Below are positions 1 to 7,875 of a DNA stretch of 8,059 bases, piece by piece. This stretch comes from Aquamicrobium sp. (lineage in GTDB: Bacteria; Pseudomonadota; Alphaproteobacteria; Rhizobiales; Rhizobiaceae), in the NCBI GenBank assembly GCA_014860725.1, contig JACZJD010000132.1, forward strand, positions 1 to 8,059. Reading direction: 5' to 3'. The translations under genes and the position numbers were made by a program. The notes under the pieces were generated by a model that was not told where the DNA came from, did not search any database, and was given only the letters and a program-made list of their open reading frames with translations. The stretch's first letter is position 1. Every line of letters starts with the position of its first letter.

Positions 1-213
1 CTCGCCGCCCGCGCCCGCACGCTGGCGGAGGCGGCCGGCGTCGGCCTCGGCCCGATCGTCGAGCTGTCCGAGCAGTCCTACATGCAGCCGCCGATGCCGA
101 TAGCCGCCGGCCGCGCCTACCGGATGGAGGTGCAGTCCGACGCGGTGCCGGTCGAGGCCGGCGAGAACGTCTACCGCATCCAGGTCAACGCGACCTTCGA
201 GCTCACGCAGTAG
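1..213 (+). CDS. SIMPL-domain (DUF541) protein, C-terminal part only
   Basis: The last 70 codons of a gene that begins left of the window, ending in TAG at 211-213. The readable tail has the layout I know from SIMPL/DUF541 proteins: an Ala-rich helix (LAARARTLAEAAG), a G-P-I-V-E-L-SE stretch, a proline-containing linker (MQPPMPIAA), and a final beta segment with 'VPVEAGENVYRIQVNATFEL' running to the C-terminus. Members of this family are usually exported proteins of about 230-250 residues with poorly defined function; some have been linked to oxidative stress or outer-membrane biology. The signal peptide and most of the domain are outside the window, so export cannot be checked. No T-tract terminator follows on the plus strand; the hairpin just downstream is oriented for the opposing gene. 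The assignment rests on the C-terminal pattern alone. Confidence 0.72.
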   Translation, partial: LAARARTLAEAAGVGLGPIVELSEQSYMQPPMPIAAGRAYRMEVQSDAVPVEAGENVYRIQVNATFELTQ

Positions 214-222
214 CCCCCGACG

Positions 223-251
223 AAAAAGCGCCGGCAGGAAACTGCCGGCGC
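223..251 (-). terminator. Intrinsic terminator of the minus-strand secreted-protein gene
   Basis: A perfect 10-bp inverted repeat, GCGCCGGCAG (228-237) and CTGCCGGCGC (242-251), flanks the 4-base loop 238-241. Five A residues at 223-227 read as five T residues directly after the stem on the minus strand, so the element is an intrinsic terminator for the leftward gene that stops at 292-294. On the plus strand the stem is followed by CAGGGAAG, with no T tract. It may therefore only stall, not terminate, rightward transcription from the SIMPL gene. Confidence 0.87.
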
Positions 252-291
252 CAGGGAAGTCAGGGGAGGAACGTCGGAAAGGCGCTGGCGA

Positions 292-684
292 TCAGCGCAG
301 GACCGGGCAGGACGGCGCCTTGCCGAAGACGATGGCCGCCGGGCGGTGGCCATGGCCGCGGCCCGCGACCCTGATGGTGCGGCGGCTGGTGTCGACCACG
401 CGGGCGTTGCGCAGCCCCATGCGCGAGGCCTTCCTCACCGCCTCGCGCGGCGAGCATTCGCGGGCATGGTAACGGCCGGAACCCCAGCGGTCGCCGTGAC
501 GGTCGGGACCGCGATAGTGATGGCGGCCGCGATCGTTGAAATGGAAGCCGACATTCGGCCCGTGACCGGAACCGAAGCCGAGATAGACCGAGCCGCTGGC
601 GGCCTCGGCCGATGCGGGCATGGCGGCGATGGCACCGAGGCCGACGATGGCGGAAAGGGTGAGGGTCCTGAGAAACTTGAACAT
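292..684 (-). CDS. Small secreted protein, Gly/His/Arg-rich, unknown function
   Basis: A 130-residue protein. The start at 684 is chosen because GAAGGAG (697-691) lies 6 bases upstream and because a Sec signal peptide begins exactly there: MFKFLRT, a hydrophobic core at about 8-21, and ASA at 24-26 as signal peptidase I site. Extending to an earlier ATG would bury the signal peptide. The mature chain has a low-complexity Gly/His/Arg/Asp-rich segment at about 38-73, then a compact C-terminal module (76-130) starting with ECSPREAVRKA and ending SCPVLR. The only two cysteines, C77 and C126, bracket this module and could form a disulfide after export. I recall similar small Cys-X-A-rich secreted proteins in rhizobia, but none has a function I can name. 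The His-rich stretch might bind metal; that is speculation. The gene stands alone, with its own terminator and a tandem regulatory motif upstream. Confidence 0.85.
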   Translation of the reverse strand: MFKFLRTLTLSAIVGLGAIAAMPASAEAASGSVYLGFGSGHGPNVGFHFNDRGRHHYRGPDRHGDRWGSGRYHARECSPREAVRKASRMGLRNARVVDTSRRTIRVAGRGHGHRPAAIVFGKAPSCPVLR

Positions 685-739
685 GGCCGGCTCCTTCTGC
701 GGTGCGGTTGTCGTGGCTCGCTGATGCGATTGACCGCAA

Positions 740-794
740 ACTATCCGCAGCGGCATGAACCGGCCCGGAACCGTCCGTTCATGGCGCGTTCATC
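740..794 (-). promoter_or_regulatory. Tandem CGTTCAT element and candidate promoter of the secreted-protein gene
   Basis: On the plus strand, CGTTCAT occurs at 776-782 and again at 787-793, exactly 11 bp apart. On the minus strand this reads ATGAACG-N4-ATGAACG, ending 91 bases before the start codon of the secreted-protein gene. About 29 bases downstream on the minus strand lies GATAGT (745-740), a possible -10 that would give a leader near 50 bases and place the tandem element around -40 to -60. A reversed half-site, CATGAAC, lies at 754-760. Direct repeats at one helical turn are typical of OmpR/PhoB-type response regulators, but I cannot name the regulator. A near copy lies upstream of the 4769 gene. 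Confidence 0.45.
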
Positions 795-823
795 GTCCGG
801 CAGCCGCCCGAACCGCCCGCCGG

Positions 824-1453
824 TCACGCCGCCATCAGCGCCTTGATGCCGTCGGCCACGAACTGCACCGCGAGCGCGGCCAGGATGACGCCGAGGAGCC
901 GCGTCAGGATCGAGCGGCCGGTTTCGCCCAGAAAGCCGTCGATCCGCTCCGACAGCACCAGCACGACGAAGGTGATGGCGATGCAGGCCGCGATGATGGC
1001 GACGAGCATCGCCGTGCCCGCCGCCGTCGGAAACGACGAGGACAAAAGCACCGCGGCCGAGATCGCGCCCGGGCCGGCGATCAGCGGGATCGCCAGCGGG
1101 AAGGCCGCGATGTTGCGGATATGGTCGATGGTGATCGCCTTGTCGGCGCTCCTGTTCTTGCGCTCCTGCCGGCGCTCGAAGATCATCTCGAAGGCGATCC
1201 AGAACAGGAGCAGGCCGCCGGCAACGCGGAAGGCGGGCAGCGTGATGCCGAACATCGACAGGATCGCCGCGCCGGCCACCGCGAACACCGCCAGCACCAC
1301 GAAGCCGATGGTCGAGGCGCGCAGGCTCACCTGAAAGCGCTCGGCGCGGTTCATGCCGCCGGTGAGCGCAAGGAAGAGCGGCGCGAGGCCGGGCGGGTCG
1401 ATGGTCACCAGAAGGGTGACGAAGGCGTTCAGCAGCACGTCGAAGCTCGGCAT
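824..1453 (-). CDS. MarC family integral inner-membrane protein
   Basis: A 209-residue, very hydrophobic protein with about six predicted transmembrane segments (roughly 5-30, 45-66, 70-93, 115-136, 143-168 and 183-205), the usual size for the MarC/UPF0056 (YhgN/YchE) family. Family signatures are TIDPPGLAPLFLALT at 17-31 and the GPGAI-type motif in FPLAIPLIAGPGAIS at 118-132. A basic cytoplasmic loop (RRQERKNRSADK) lies near 94-105. The start at 1453 has GGAGG (1465-1461) 7 bases upstream, and the protein enters its first membrane span at once; the longer upstream open frame is Arg/Pro-rich with no family similarity. MarC was named for a supposed role in multiple antibiotic resistance that was later withdrawn; its function, possibly transport, is unknown. 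It is read divergently from gyrA. No intrinsic terminator is obvious between its stop and the next minus-strand gene. Confidence 0.9.
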   Translation of the reverse strand: MPSFDVLLNAFVTLLVTIDPPGLAPLFLALTGGMNRAERFQVSLRASTIGFVVLAVFAVAGAAILSMFGITLPAFRVAGGLLLFWIAFEMIFERRQERKNRSADKAITIDHIRNIAAFPLAIPLIAGPGAISAAVLLSSSFPTAAGTAMLVAIIAACIAITFVVLVLSERIDGFLGETGRSILTRLLGVILAALAVQFVADGIKALMAA

Positions 1454-1502
1454 CGGCGTTCCTCCCCCTGTCGCGGCCGCATCCGGAACCGTCTTCCTTC
1501 CT

Positions 1503-1553
1503 AGAGCATCGGGCCGGAAAGGGGAATCCGGTTTGCGGCTGAATCGATGCCCG
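1503..1553. repeat. Degenerate copy of a rhizobial intergenic palindromic repeat
   Basis: The segment starts AGAGCATCGGGCCGGAAAGG and continues with AATCCGGTTT to CGATGCCC. It follows the layout of a short palindromic repeat I remember as very common between genes in Mesorhizobium and relatives (GAGCATGATCCCGAAAAGTG, then an ACCGGTTTTCGG core, then ATCATGCTC). The ends still pair, GCATCG at 1506-1511 with CGATGC at 1545-1550, and the inner CCGGA/TCCGG also pairs. Many positions have drifted, so it is probably an old copy. The family match is from memory and not tested. Confidence 0.5.
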
Positions 1554-1756
1554 GGCGGGGAAACGGATCGCCGTTCCAGCGTCTGCCGGGACGCGCGGCG
1601 ATCTACCCCGCAGGGCCGCGGTTTGCTGAAAAGGCAGGCAGCCGGAGGCGCCGATTCGGGCGTTTGCGGCACGCGGGCGGCCGGAATTCTCCCGCATGGC
1701 GCGCCACACGCCCGGATACGCCGGATTTCCCCTCATAACCCGTTGAAATCAGTCAC

Positions 1757-1800
1757 GGAATTGCCACTGGAAAACCGCGGCTGCGATTTGGAATTGTCAC
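1757..1800 (+). promoter_or_regulatory. Paired GGAATTG(C/T)CAC element upstream of gyrA
   Basis: GGAATTGCCAC (1757-1767) and GGAATTGTCAC (1790-1800) match at 10 of 11 bases in the same orientation. They start 33 bp apart, close to three helical turns. The downstream copy overlaps the proposed -35 of gyrA. This suggests, but does not prove, a regulator that binds as two dimers or as a direct-repeat binder and acts on gyrA. Confidence 0.3.
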
Positions 1801-1817
1801 GCCAACTCCTATATAAG
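1788..1817 (+). promoter_or_regulatory. gyrA: Likely gyrA promoter (-35/-10)
   Basis: TTGGAA (1788-1793) and TATATA (1810-1815) are separated by 16 bases, in an AT-rich island just before gyrA. Transcription would then begin near 1821-1824, leaving only about 28-31 bases before the TTG start and putting the ATG at 1824 at or next to the 5' end. A GANTC site (1826-1830) lies at the predicted start of transcription. The assignment is by inspection only. Confidence 0.5.
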
Positions 1818-1823
1818 GGGAAG

Positions 1824-1851
1824 ATGATTCCCAGCATGATCGTGATCCCCA

Positions 1852-1859
<8 letters not shown>
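1824..1859 (+). CDS. Possible 11-residue leader peptide overlapping the gyrA start
   Basis: ATG at 1824 opens a short frame, [11 protein letters not shown], that ends with TGA at 1857-1859. It is in a different frame from gyrA and runs past the gyrA TTG (1852-1854). A purine-rich AAGGGGAAG (1815-1823) lies directly before the ATG, too close for ideal Shine-Dalgarno pairing to 1824 and a little far for the internal ATG at 1836. If transcription starts near 1822, the frame would be leaderless. Its value is that gyrA itself has no visible ribosome binding site, so translation could be delivered by this frame. A chance open frame of this length is also quite possible. Confidence 0.25.
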
Positions 1860-4634
<2,775 letters not shown>

Positions 4635-4638
<4 letters not shown>

Positions 4639-4769
4639 CCGAAGCGATTGCCGCCGGCTGTCTGGCGCCTAGCATCGAGCCGGGCGGCCTGCGCCTCGCC
4701 GTGCAGGGCGAAGGCGGTGGCGATCAGCATGGCCAGCGTCATGACTGCGGCGAGCATGAAGATCATCAT
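4635..4769 (-). CDS. 44-residue single-span membrane protein, unknown function
   Basis: ATG at 4769 is preceded by AAGGAGG (4783-4777) at a 7-base spacing, the strongest ribosome binding site in the window and the main reason to believe this gene. The protein is [20 protein letters not shown] followed by [15 protein letters not shown] and TAGGNRFG: one hydrophobic helix (about 2-22) with a basic, soluble tail. An anchored small membrane protein with its tail in the cytoplasm or periplasm fits equally well. The hydrophobic segment contains no clear signal peptidase site before the Ala-rich AQAA region at 28-31. Its TAA stop (4637-4635) overlaps the gyrA TAG (4636-4638), so the genes are convergent with no gap. 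I do not recognise a family. A tandem regulatory element similar to that of the 292-684 gene lies upstream. Confidence 0.68.
4650..4688. other. Imperfect inverted repeat at the gyrA 3' end
   Basis: GCCGCCGGCT (4650-4659) can pair with AGCCGGGCGGC (4678-4688), with one bulged C and an 18-base loop, starting 12 bases after the gyrA stop. No T tract follows on either strand, so it is not a standard intrinsic terminator. It could protect the gyrA 3' end or assist termination. It also encodes part of the opposing small protein, so it may simply reflect GC-rich coding sequence. Confidence 0.25.
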
Positions 4770-4791
4770 CGTCGAGCCTCCTTCGTATCCT

Positions 4792-4813
4792 GAAACGGGC
4801 GAAGCGCCGTTTC
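4792..4813. other. Hairpin in the leader of the small membrane-protein gene
   Basis: GAAACGGGCG (4792-4801) pairs with CGCCGTTTC (4805-4813), with one extra G and a 3-base AAG loop. On the minus strand it would lie in the predicted leader, about 8 bases upstream of the AAGGAGG of the 4769 gene. On the plus strand it is followed by a T-rich but interrupted stretch (GTTTCATCTTGGTTGCTGTTTT), so it might act as a weak terminator for read-through from gyrA. Confidence 0.35.
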
Positions 4814-4830
4814 GTTTCATCTTGGTTGCT

Positions 4831-4886
4831 GTTTTACACGACAGCTATTAACCGATGCTGATGACGCCGTTCATCTGGCGTTCACC
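4831..4886 (-). promoter_or_regulatory. Tandem CGTTCA element and candidate promoter of the small membrane-protein gene
   Basis: CCGTTCATCTGGCGTTCACC at 4867-4886 contains CGTTCA at 4868-4873 and 4879-4884, 11 bp apart. It matches the 775-794 site at 16 of 20 positions. Read on the minus strand it ends 98 bases before the start codon at 4769. TAAAAC (4836-4831) lies about 30 bases downstream on that strand as a possible -10, close to the 29-base spacing at the other site. Alternative -10 sequences exist (TTAATA, 4851-4846). Confidence 0.45.
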
Positions 4887-5030
4887 ATACGGCGGCAACG
4901 ACTGCTGAAAAGGCTCGGTTTTTTCGCGCTTGCCGGCTTGGCGACGCCCCCGCGTGACGGCCTATGCCTGGATCGCCCCGCACGGCGGCGTCGCCGCCGA
5001 AAAACCCGGTTCCCACGTCCGGGCGCATGC

Positions 5031-5038
5031 TATAGAAG
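5031..5038 (+). promoter_or_regulatory. coaD: TATAGA -10-like box and weak AGAAG ribosome site of coaD
   Basis: TATAGA (5031-5036) sits 9 bases before the coaD ATG. If it is a -10, transcription would start within a few bases of the start codon and the mRNA would be nearly leaderless. The overlapping AGAAG (5034-5038), 7 bases from the ATG, could instead be a weak Shine-Dalgarno on a longer transcript. No convincing -35 is visible. A GC-rich inverted repeat, GGCGGCG-T-CGCCGCC, lies upstream at 4984-4998. Confidence 0.3.
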
Positions 5039-5045
5039 CCCAGCC

Positions 5046-5546
5046 ATGACCAAGCGCATCGCCTTCTATGCGGGTTCGTTCGATCCGCTCACCAACGGCC
5101 ATCTCGACGTGCTGAAGGGCTCGCTCGCCATTGCCGACGAGATCGTCATCGGCATCGGCGTGCAGGCGTCCAAGCAGCCGCTGTTCACGTTCGAGGAGCG
5201 CGTGGAGCTGATCGAGACCGCCGCCCGCGACGAGATGGGCGCGGATGCGGAAAGGCTCAGCATCGTCTCGTTCCGCGGGCTCCTGGTCGACATCGCGCCG
5301 CAGCACGGCGCGTCGATCCTGATCCGCGGCCTGCGCGACGGCACCGACCTCGACTACGAGATGCAGATGGCCGGCATGAACGAGACCATGGCGCCCCAGC
5401 TCCAGACCGTGTTCCTGCCGGCAAGCCCTTCCGTGCGCACGATTACCGCCACACTCGTCCGCCAGATTGCCGCGATGGGCGGCAATGTCCGCCCGTTCGT
5501 TCCGGCCAACGTCGCCGTTGCGCTGGAAGCGAAGTTCAAGGCCTGA
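5046..5546 (+). CDS. coaD: Phosphopantetheine adenylyltransferase
   Basis: A 166-residue enzyme of coenzyme A synthesis that joins 4'-phosphopantetheine and ATP to give dephospho-CoA and pyrophosphate in the cytoplasm. The nucleotidyltransferase signature [12 protein letters not shown] lies at 10-21, including the (H/T)xGH-type TNGH motif that positions ATP. The conserved Lys of SKQPLF is at 43, [12 protein letters not shown] at 94-105 forms the substrate and hexamer region, and [11 protein letters not shown] at 132-142 corresponds to the ISSTLVR-type motif. The length is normal (about 160-170). I start at 5046 because [14 protein letters not shown] is the family N-terminus; the in-frame upstream extension is Arg-rich and unlike the family. 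The cyclophilin gene follows after 17 bases, which suggests co-transcription although the functions are not linked. Confidence 0.97.
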   Translation: MTKRIAFYAGSFDPLTNGHLDVLKGSLAIADEIVIGIGVQASKQPLFTFEERVELIETAARDEMGADAERLSIVSFRGLLVDIAPQHGASILIRGLRDGTDLDYEMQMAGMNETMAPQLQTVFLPASPSVRTITATLVRQIAAMGGNVRPFVPANVAVALEAKFKA

Positions 5547-5563
5547 AAACCGGGAGAAATCGG

Positions 5564-6142
5564 ATGCGCCTCCTGAGGCTTGCCTCGTCCTTCATCGTTG
5601 CCGCCGGCGTGCTGGCCGGCTCCGCGGCCCTTGCCGCCGAGCCGGAGAACACCCTCATCCTGACGCTCAAGGACGGCGACGTCGTCATCGCGCTCCGGCC
5701 CGACGTGGCGCCGAAGCATGTCGAGCAGATCAAGGCGCTGGTGCGCGGCGGCGAATACGACAACGTCGCCTTCCACCGCGTCATCGACGGCTTCATGGCC
5801 CAGACCGGCGACGTGCAGTTCGGCGATCTCGAGGACGGCTTCGACGCGCGGCGCGTCGGCACCGGCGGCTCCTCGCTCGGCGACCTTCCGGCGGAGTTCT
5901 CCACCGAGAATTTCGGCCGCGGCGCGGTGGGCATGGCCCGCTCGCAAAGTCCGAATTCGGCCAATTCGCAGTTCTTCATCATGTTTGCGCCCGCGCCGCA
6001 TCTCAACGGCCAGTACACCGTCGTCGGCACGGTGGAGAGCGGCATGGAGGTCGTCGACGCCATCAAGCGCGGCGACCAGCGGCAGAACGGCGTCGTCGCC
6101 GACCCGGACCGCATCGTTTCGGCGCGCATCGCCGCCGACTGA
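5564..6142 (+). CDS. ppiA: Peptidyl-prolyl cis-trans isomerase, cyclophilin type, exported
   Basis: A 192-residue cyclophilin that accelerates cis-trans isomerisation of Xaa-Pro bonds. It begins with a signal peptide: MRLLRLA, a hydrophobic core at about 9-23, and ALA at 22-24 as cleavage site, so it should act in the periplasm. The domain starts near 29 (NTLILTLKDG). Active-site motifs are FHRVIDGFMAQTGD (70-83, catalytic Arg72 and Gln80) and NSQFFIMF (134-141). The position of human CypA Trp121 is His146 here (HLNGQY), which usually lowers cyclosporin binding. Compared with its neighbour it has about 20 extra residues (about 84-110, GDLEDGFDARRVGTGGSS) between the active-site motifs. GGGAGA (5552-5557) lies 6 bases before the ATG. 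It follows coaD by 17 bases and is a tandem paralogue of the next gene. Confidence 0.94.
   Translation: MRLLRLASSFIVAAGVLAGSAALAAEPENTLILTLKDGDVVIALRPDVAPKHVEQIKALVRGGEYDNVAFHRVIDGFMAQTGDVQFGDLEDGFDARRVGTGGSSLGDLPAEFSTENFGRGAVGMARSQSPNSANSQFFIMFAPAPHLNGQYTVVGTVESGMEVVDAIKRGDQRQNGVVADPDRIVSARIAAD
5770..5812 (+). repeat. 43-bp direct repeat, copy 1 (inside ppiA)
   Basis: This stretch encodes FHRVIDGFMAQTGD in the exported cyclophilin. It is identical over all 43 bases, including every third codon position, to 6321-6363 in the next gene, while the flanking bases differ. It lies in the same codon phase in both genes. Confidence 0.95.
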
Positions 6143-6174
6143 CCGAACACCAACATTCGAGGCAAGGAACCGTC

Positions 6175-6648
6175 ATGGCCGAGATCAAGGACCCGGAAAA
6201 CACCATCATCATGGAGACCACCAAGGGCAAGGTGGTGATCGAGCTTCTGCCGGACCTCGCGCCCGGCCATGTCGCGCGCATCAAGGAGCTTGCGCGCGAG
6301 AACTTCTATGACGGCATCGTCTTCCACCGCGTCATCGACGGCTTCATGGCCCAGACCGGCGACCCGACGGGCACCGGCATGGGCGGTTCCGACAAGCCGG
6401 ACCTCAAGGCCGAGTTCTCCAACATCAGCCACGTGCGCGGCACCTGCTCGATGGCGCGGTCGCAGAACCCCAACTCCGCCAACTCGCAGTTCTTCATCTG
6501 CTTCGAGGACGCGCCGTGGCTCAACCGCCAGTATTCGGTGTGGGGGCAGGTGATCGAGGGCATGGAGAACGTCGACAAGATCAAGCGCGGCGAGCCGGTG
6601 CGCGATCCCGATTCGATCGTCACCATGCGCGTCGCCGCCGACGTGTGA
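6175..6648 (+). CDS. ppiB: Peptidyl-prolyl cis-trans isomerase, cyclophilin type, cytoplasmic
   Basis: A compact 157-residue cyclophilin without signal peptide, so expected in the cytoplasm as the partner of the exported paralogue just upstream. Catalytic motifs are FHRVIDGFMAQTGD (50-63, Arg52 and Gln60), GTCSMAR (89-95) and NSQFFICF (103-110). Trp115 in WLNRQYSVWG corresponds to human CypA Trp121, the main cyclosporin contact, so this copy is the more likely of the two to be drug-sensitive. AAGGAA (6164-6169) lies 5 bases before the ATG. The gap to the upstream gene is 32 bases, so both are probably on one transcript. After it, 147 bases separate it from queA, room for a separate promoter. 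The length is standard for single-domain bacterial cyclophilins. Confidence 0.96.
   Translation: MAEIKDPENTIIMETTKGKVVIELLPDLAPGHVARIKELARENFYDGIVFHRVIDGFMAQTGDPTGTGMGGSDKPDLKAEFSNISHVRGTCSMARSQNPNSANSQFFICFEDAPWLNRQYSVWGQVIEGMENVDKIKRGEPVRDPDSIVTMRVAADV
6321..6363 (+). repeat. 43-bp direct repeat, copy 2 (inside ppiB)
   Basis: The second copy of the perfect 43-bp repeat, 551 bp downstream of the first. Recombination between copies would delete 551 bp and leave one in-frame chimeric cyclophilin with the signal peptide of the first gene. Confidence 0.95.
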
Positions 6649-6681
6649 CCGCTTGAAGGGGGCGTCGATAGCGGGGCCGTT

Positions 6682-6708
6682 CCGGCCGCTGCCGGGCATT
6701 CCGGCCGG
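6682..6708 (+). other. GC-rich inverted repeat between ppiB and queA
   Basis: CCGGCCG (6682-6688) and CGGCCGG (6702-6708) form a 7-bp stem with a 13-base loop, 34 bases after the ppiB stop. No T tract follows, so intrinsic termination is doubtful. The rest of the 147-base gap shows no recognisable promoter box beyond GATACG (6781-6786). Confidence 0.25.
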
Positions 6709-6795
6709 CCGCGCGTCGAGTGCGGCCTTCGCCCCTGCCGCGGCGGCCGGCGCCGTCATGCTTCCGGTCGGCGCGCTCCCGATACGGCGCTCCTG

Positions 6796-7875
6796 ATGCG
6801 CGTCGATCTGTTCGACTTTGACCTTCCCGAGGATCGGATCGCGCTGCGCCCGGCCGAGCCGCGCGACGCGGCGCGGCTGCTCGTCGTCAGGCCCGGCGAG
6901 GCGCTTCAGGACCGCATCGTCCGTGACCTGCCGTCGCTTCTGTCGCCTGGCGACGCCCTGGTCTTCAACGACACCAAGGTGATCCCGGCCCAGCTTTCCG
7001 GGCTGCGCCGGCGCGGCGACGCCGTGGCGCAGGTCGATGCGACGCTGCACATGCGCGTCGCGCCCGACCGCTGGAAGGCCTTCGTCCGGCCGGCCAAGCG
7101 CCTCGCCCCCGGCGACCGCGTCCAGTTCGGCCATGCCGGCGGGAACGCCTGCCTTCTCGGCGCGCTGGACGCGACCGTCGTCGAGAAGGGCGAGGCGGGC
7201 GAGGTGACGCTCGCCTTCGACCTTTCCGGCCCGGCGCTCGACGAGGCGCTGCACGCGGTCGGCCACGTGCCGCTGCCGCCCTACATCGCCTCGAAGCGCG
7301 AGGAGGACGCGCGCGACCGCGCCGACTACCAGACCATCTACGCCCGCGAGGAGGGCGCGGTGGCGGCGCCCACGGCCGGGCTGCATTTCACGCCGGAGCT
7401 GTTCGCCGCCCTCGACGCCGCCGGCATCGCGCGGCATTTCGTGACGCTGCATGTCGGCGCCGGCACCTTCCTGCCGGTCAAGGCCGACGACACCGACGAC
7501 CACCGCATGCATGCCGAGATCGGCCACGTCCCGGCCGATACCGCGGCCGCGCTCAACGCCGTGCGGGCGCGGGGAGGGCGCATCGTCGCCGTCGGCACCA
7601 CCTCGCTGCGGCTCCTCGAAAGCGCGGCCGCCGGCGACGGCATGCTGCGGGAATGGTCCGGCGCGACCGACATCTTCATCACCCCCGGCTACCGCTTCCG
7701 CACCGCCGATGTGCTGATGACCAATTTCCACCTGCCGCGCTCGACGCTGTTCATGCTGGTGTCGGCCTTCGCCGGGCTGGAGACGATGCGCGCGGCCTAT
7801 GCCCATGCGATTCGCACGGGCTACCGGTTCTATTCCTACGGCGACGCCAGCCTTCTGTTCCGGAGCGGGGCATGA
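6796..7875 (+). CDS. queA: S-adenosylmethionine:tRNA ribosyltransferase-isomerase
   Basis: A 359-residue QueA, which moves the ribosyl part of S-adenosylmethionine onto preQ1 at tRNA position 34 and rearranges it to epoxyqueuosine, the step after Tgt in queuosine synthesis. Family motifs in order: FNDTKVIPA (57-65), GHVPLPPYI (156-164), YQTIYA (178-183), [12 protein letters not shown] (187-198), [13 protein letters not shown] (216-228), HRMHAE (236-241), [11 protein letters not shown] (266-276), TNFHLP (309-314) and YRFYSYGD (343-350). Length is typical. The start at 6796 gives [16 protein letters not shown], the normal QueA N-terminus, but no Shine-Dalgarno is visible before it. A short upstream frame ends at this ATG as TGATG. 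The stop overlaps the tgt ATG as ATGA (7872-7875), which strongly suggests coupled translation of the two pathway partners. Confidence 0.98.
   Translation: MRVDLFDFDLPEDRIALRPAEPRDAARLLVVRPGEALQDRIVRDLPSLLSPGDALVFNDTKVIPAQLSGLRRRGDAVAQVDATLHMRVAPDRWKAFVRPAKRLAPGDRVQFGHAGGNACLLGALDATVVEKGEAGEVTLAFDLSGPALDEALHAVGHVPLPPYIASKREEDARDRADYQTIYAREEGAVAAPTAGLHFTPELFAALDAAGIARHFVTLHVGAGTFLPVKADDTDDHRMHAEIGHVPADTAAALNAVRARGGRIVAVGTTSLRLLESAAAGDGMLREWSGATDIFITPGYRFRTADVLMTNFHLPRSTLFMLVSAFAGLETMRAAYAHAIRTGYRFYSYGDASLLFRSGA

Larger units (their letters stand above)
1454..1851. other. Divergent intergenic region between the MarC gene and gyrA
   Basis: These 398 bases hold no convincing gene. From left to right I see the MarC ribosome binding site, a decayed palindromic repeat (about 1503-1553), a featureless GC-rich stretch (about 1555-1740), a more AT-rich part with two GGAATTG(C/T)CAC copies, and the likely gyrA promoter. 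GANTC sites, the CcrM methylation target in alphaproteobacteria, occur at 1523, 1541, 1653 and 1826. Confidence 0.7.

Noticed and set aside
767..790. GGAAC-N15-CGTT, resembling an EcfG general-stress promoter on the plus strand
   Set aside because: The spacer is shorter than the usual 16-17 and no plus-strand gene follows. The CGTT part belongs to the tandem CGTTCAT element.
346..846. 166-codon plus-strand open frame over the secreted-protein gene
   Set aside because: The minus-strand gene has a signal peptide, ribosome site and matching terminator. The plus frame runs through them and has no supporting signal.
4903..4924. T6 run (4919-4924) as an intrinsic terminator
   Set aside because: No GC stem precedes it; only a weak A/T pairing (GAAAA with TTTTC) is possible.
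4984..4998. GGCGGCG-T-CGCCGCC inverted repeat before coaD as a terminator or operator
   Set aside because: The arms are simple GC-rich sequence, no T tract follows on the plus strand, and on the minus strand the T residues come before the stem. It is mentioned only with the coaD promoter.
5536..7806. Very long open frame on the minus strand opposite the cyclophilin genes and queA
   Set aside because: It is the complement of three well-identified genes. In GC3-biased DNA the complementary frame lacks stops by composition, and its translation is Arg/Ala/Gly/Asp-rich with no recognisable motif.
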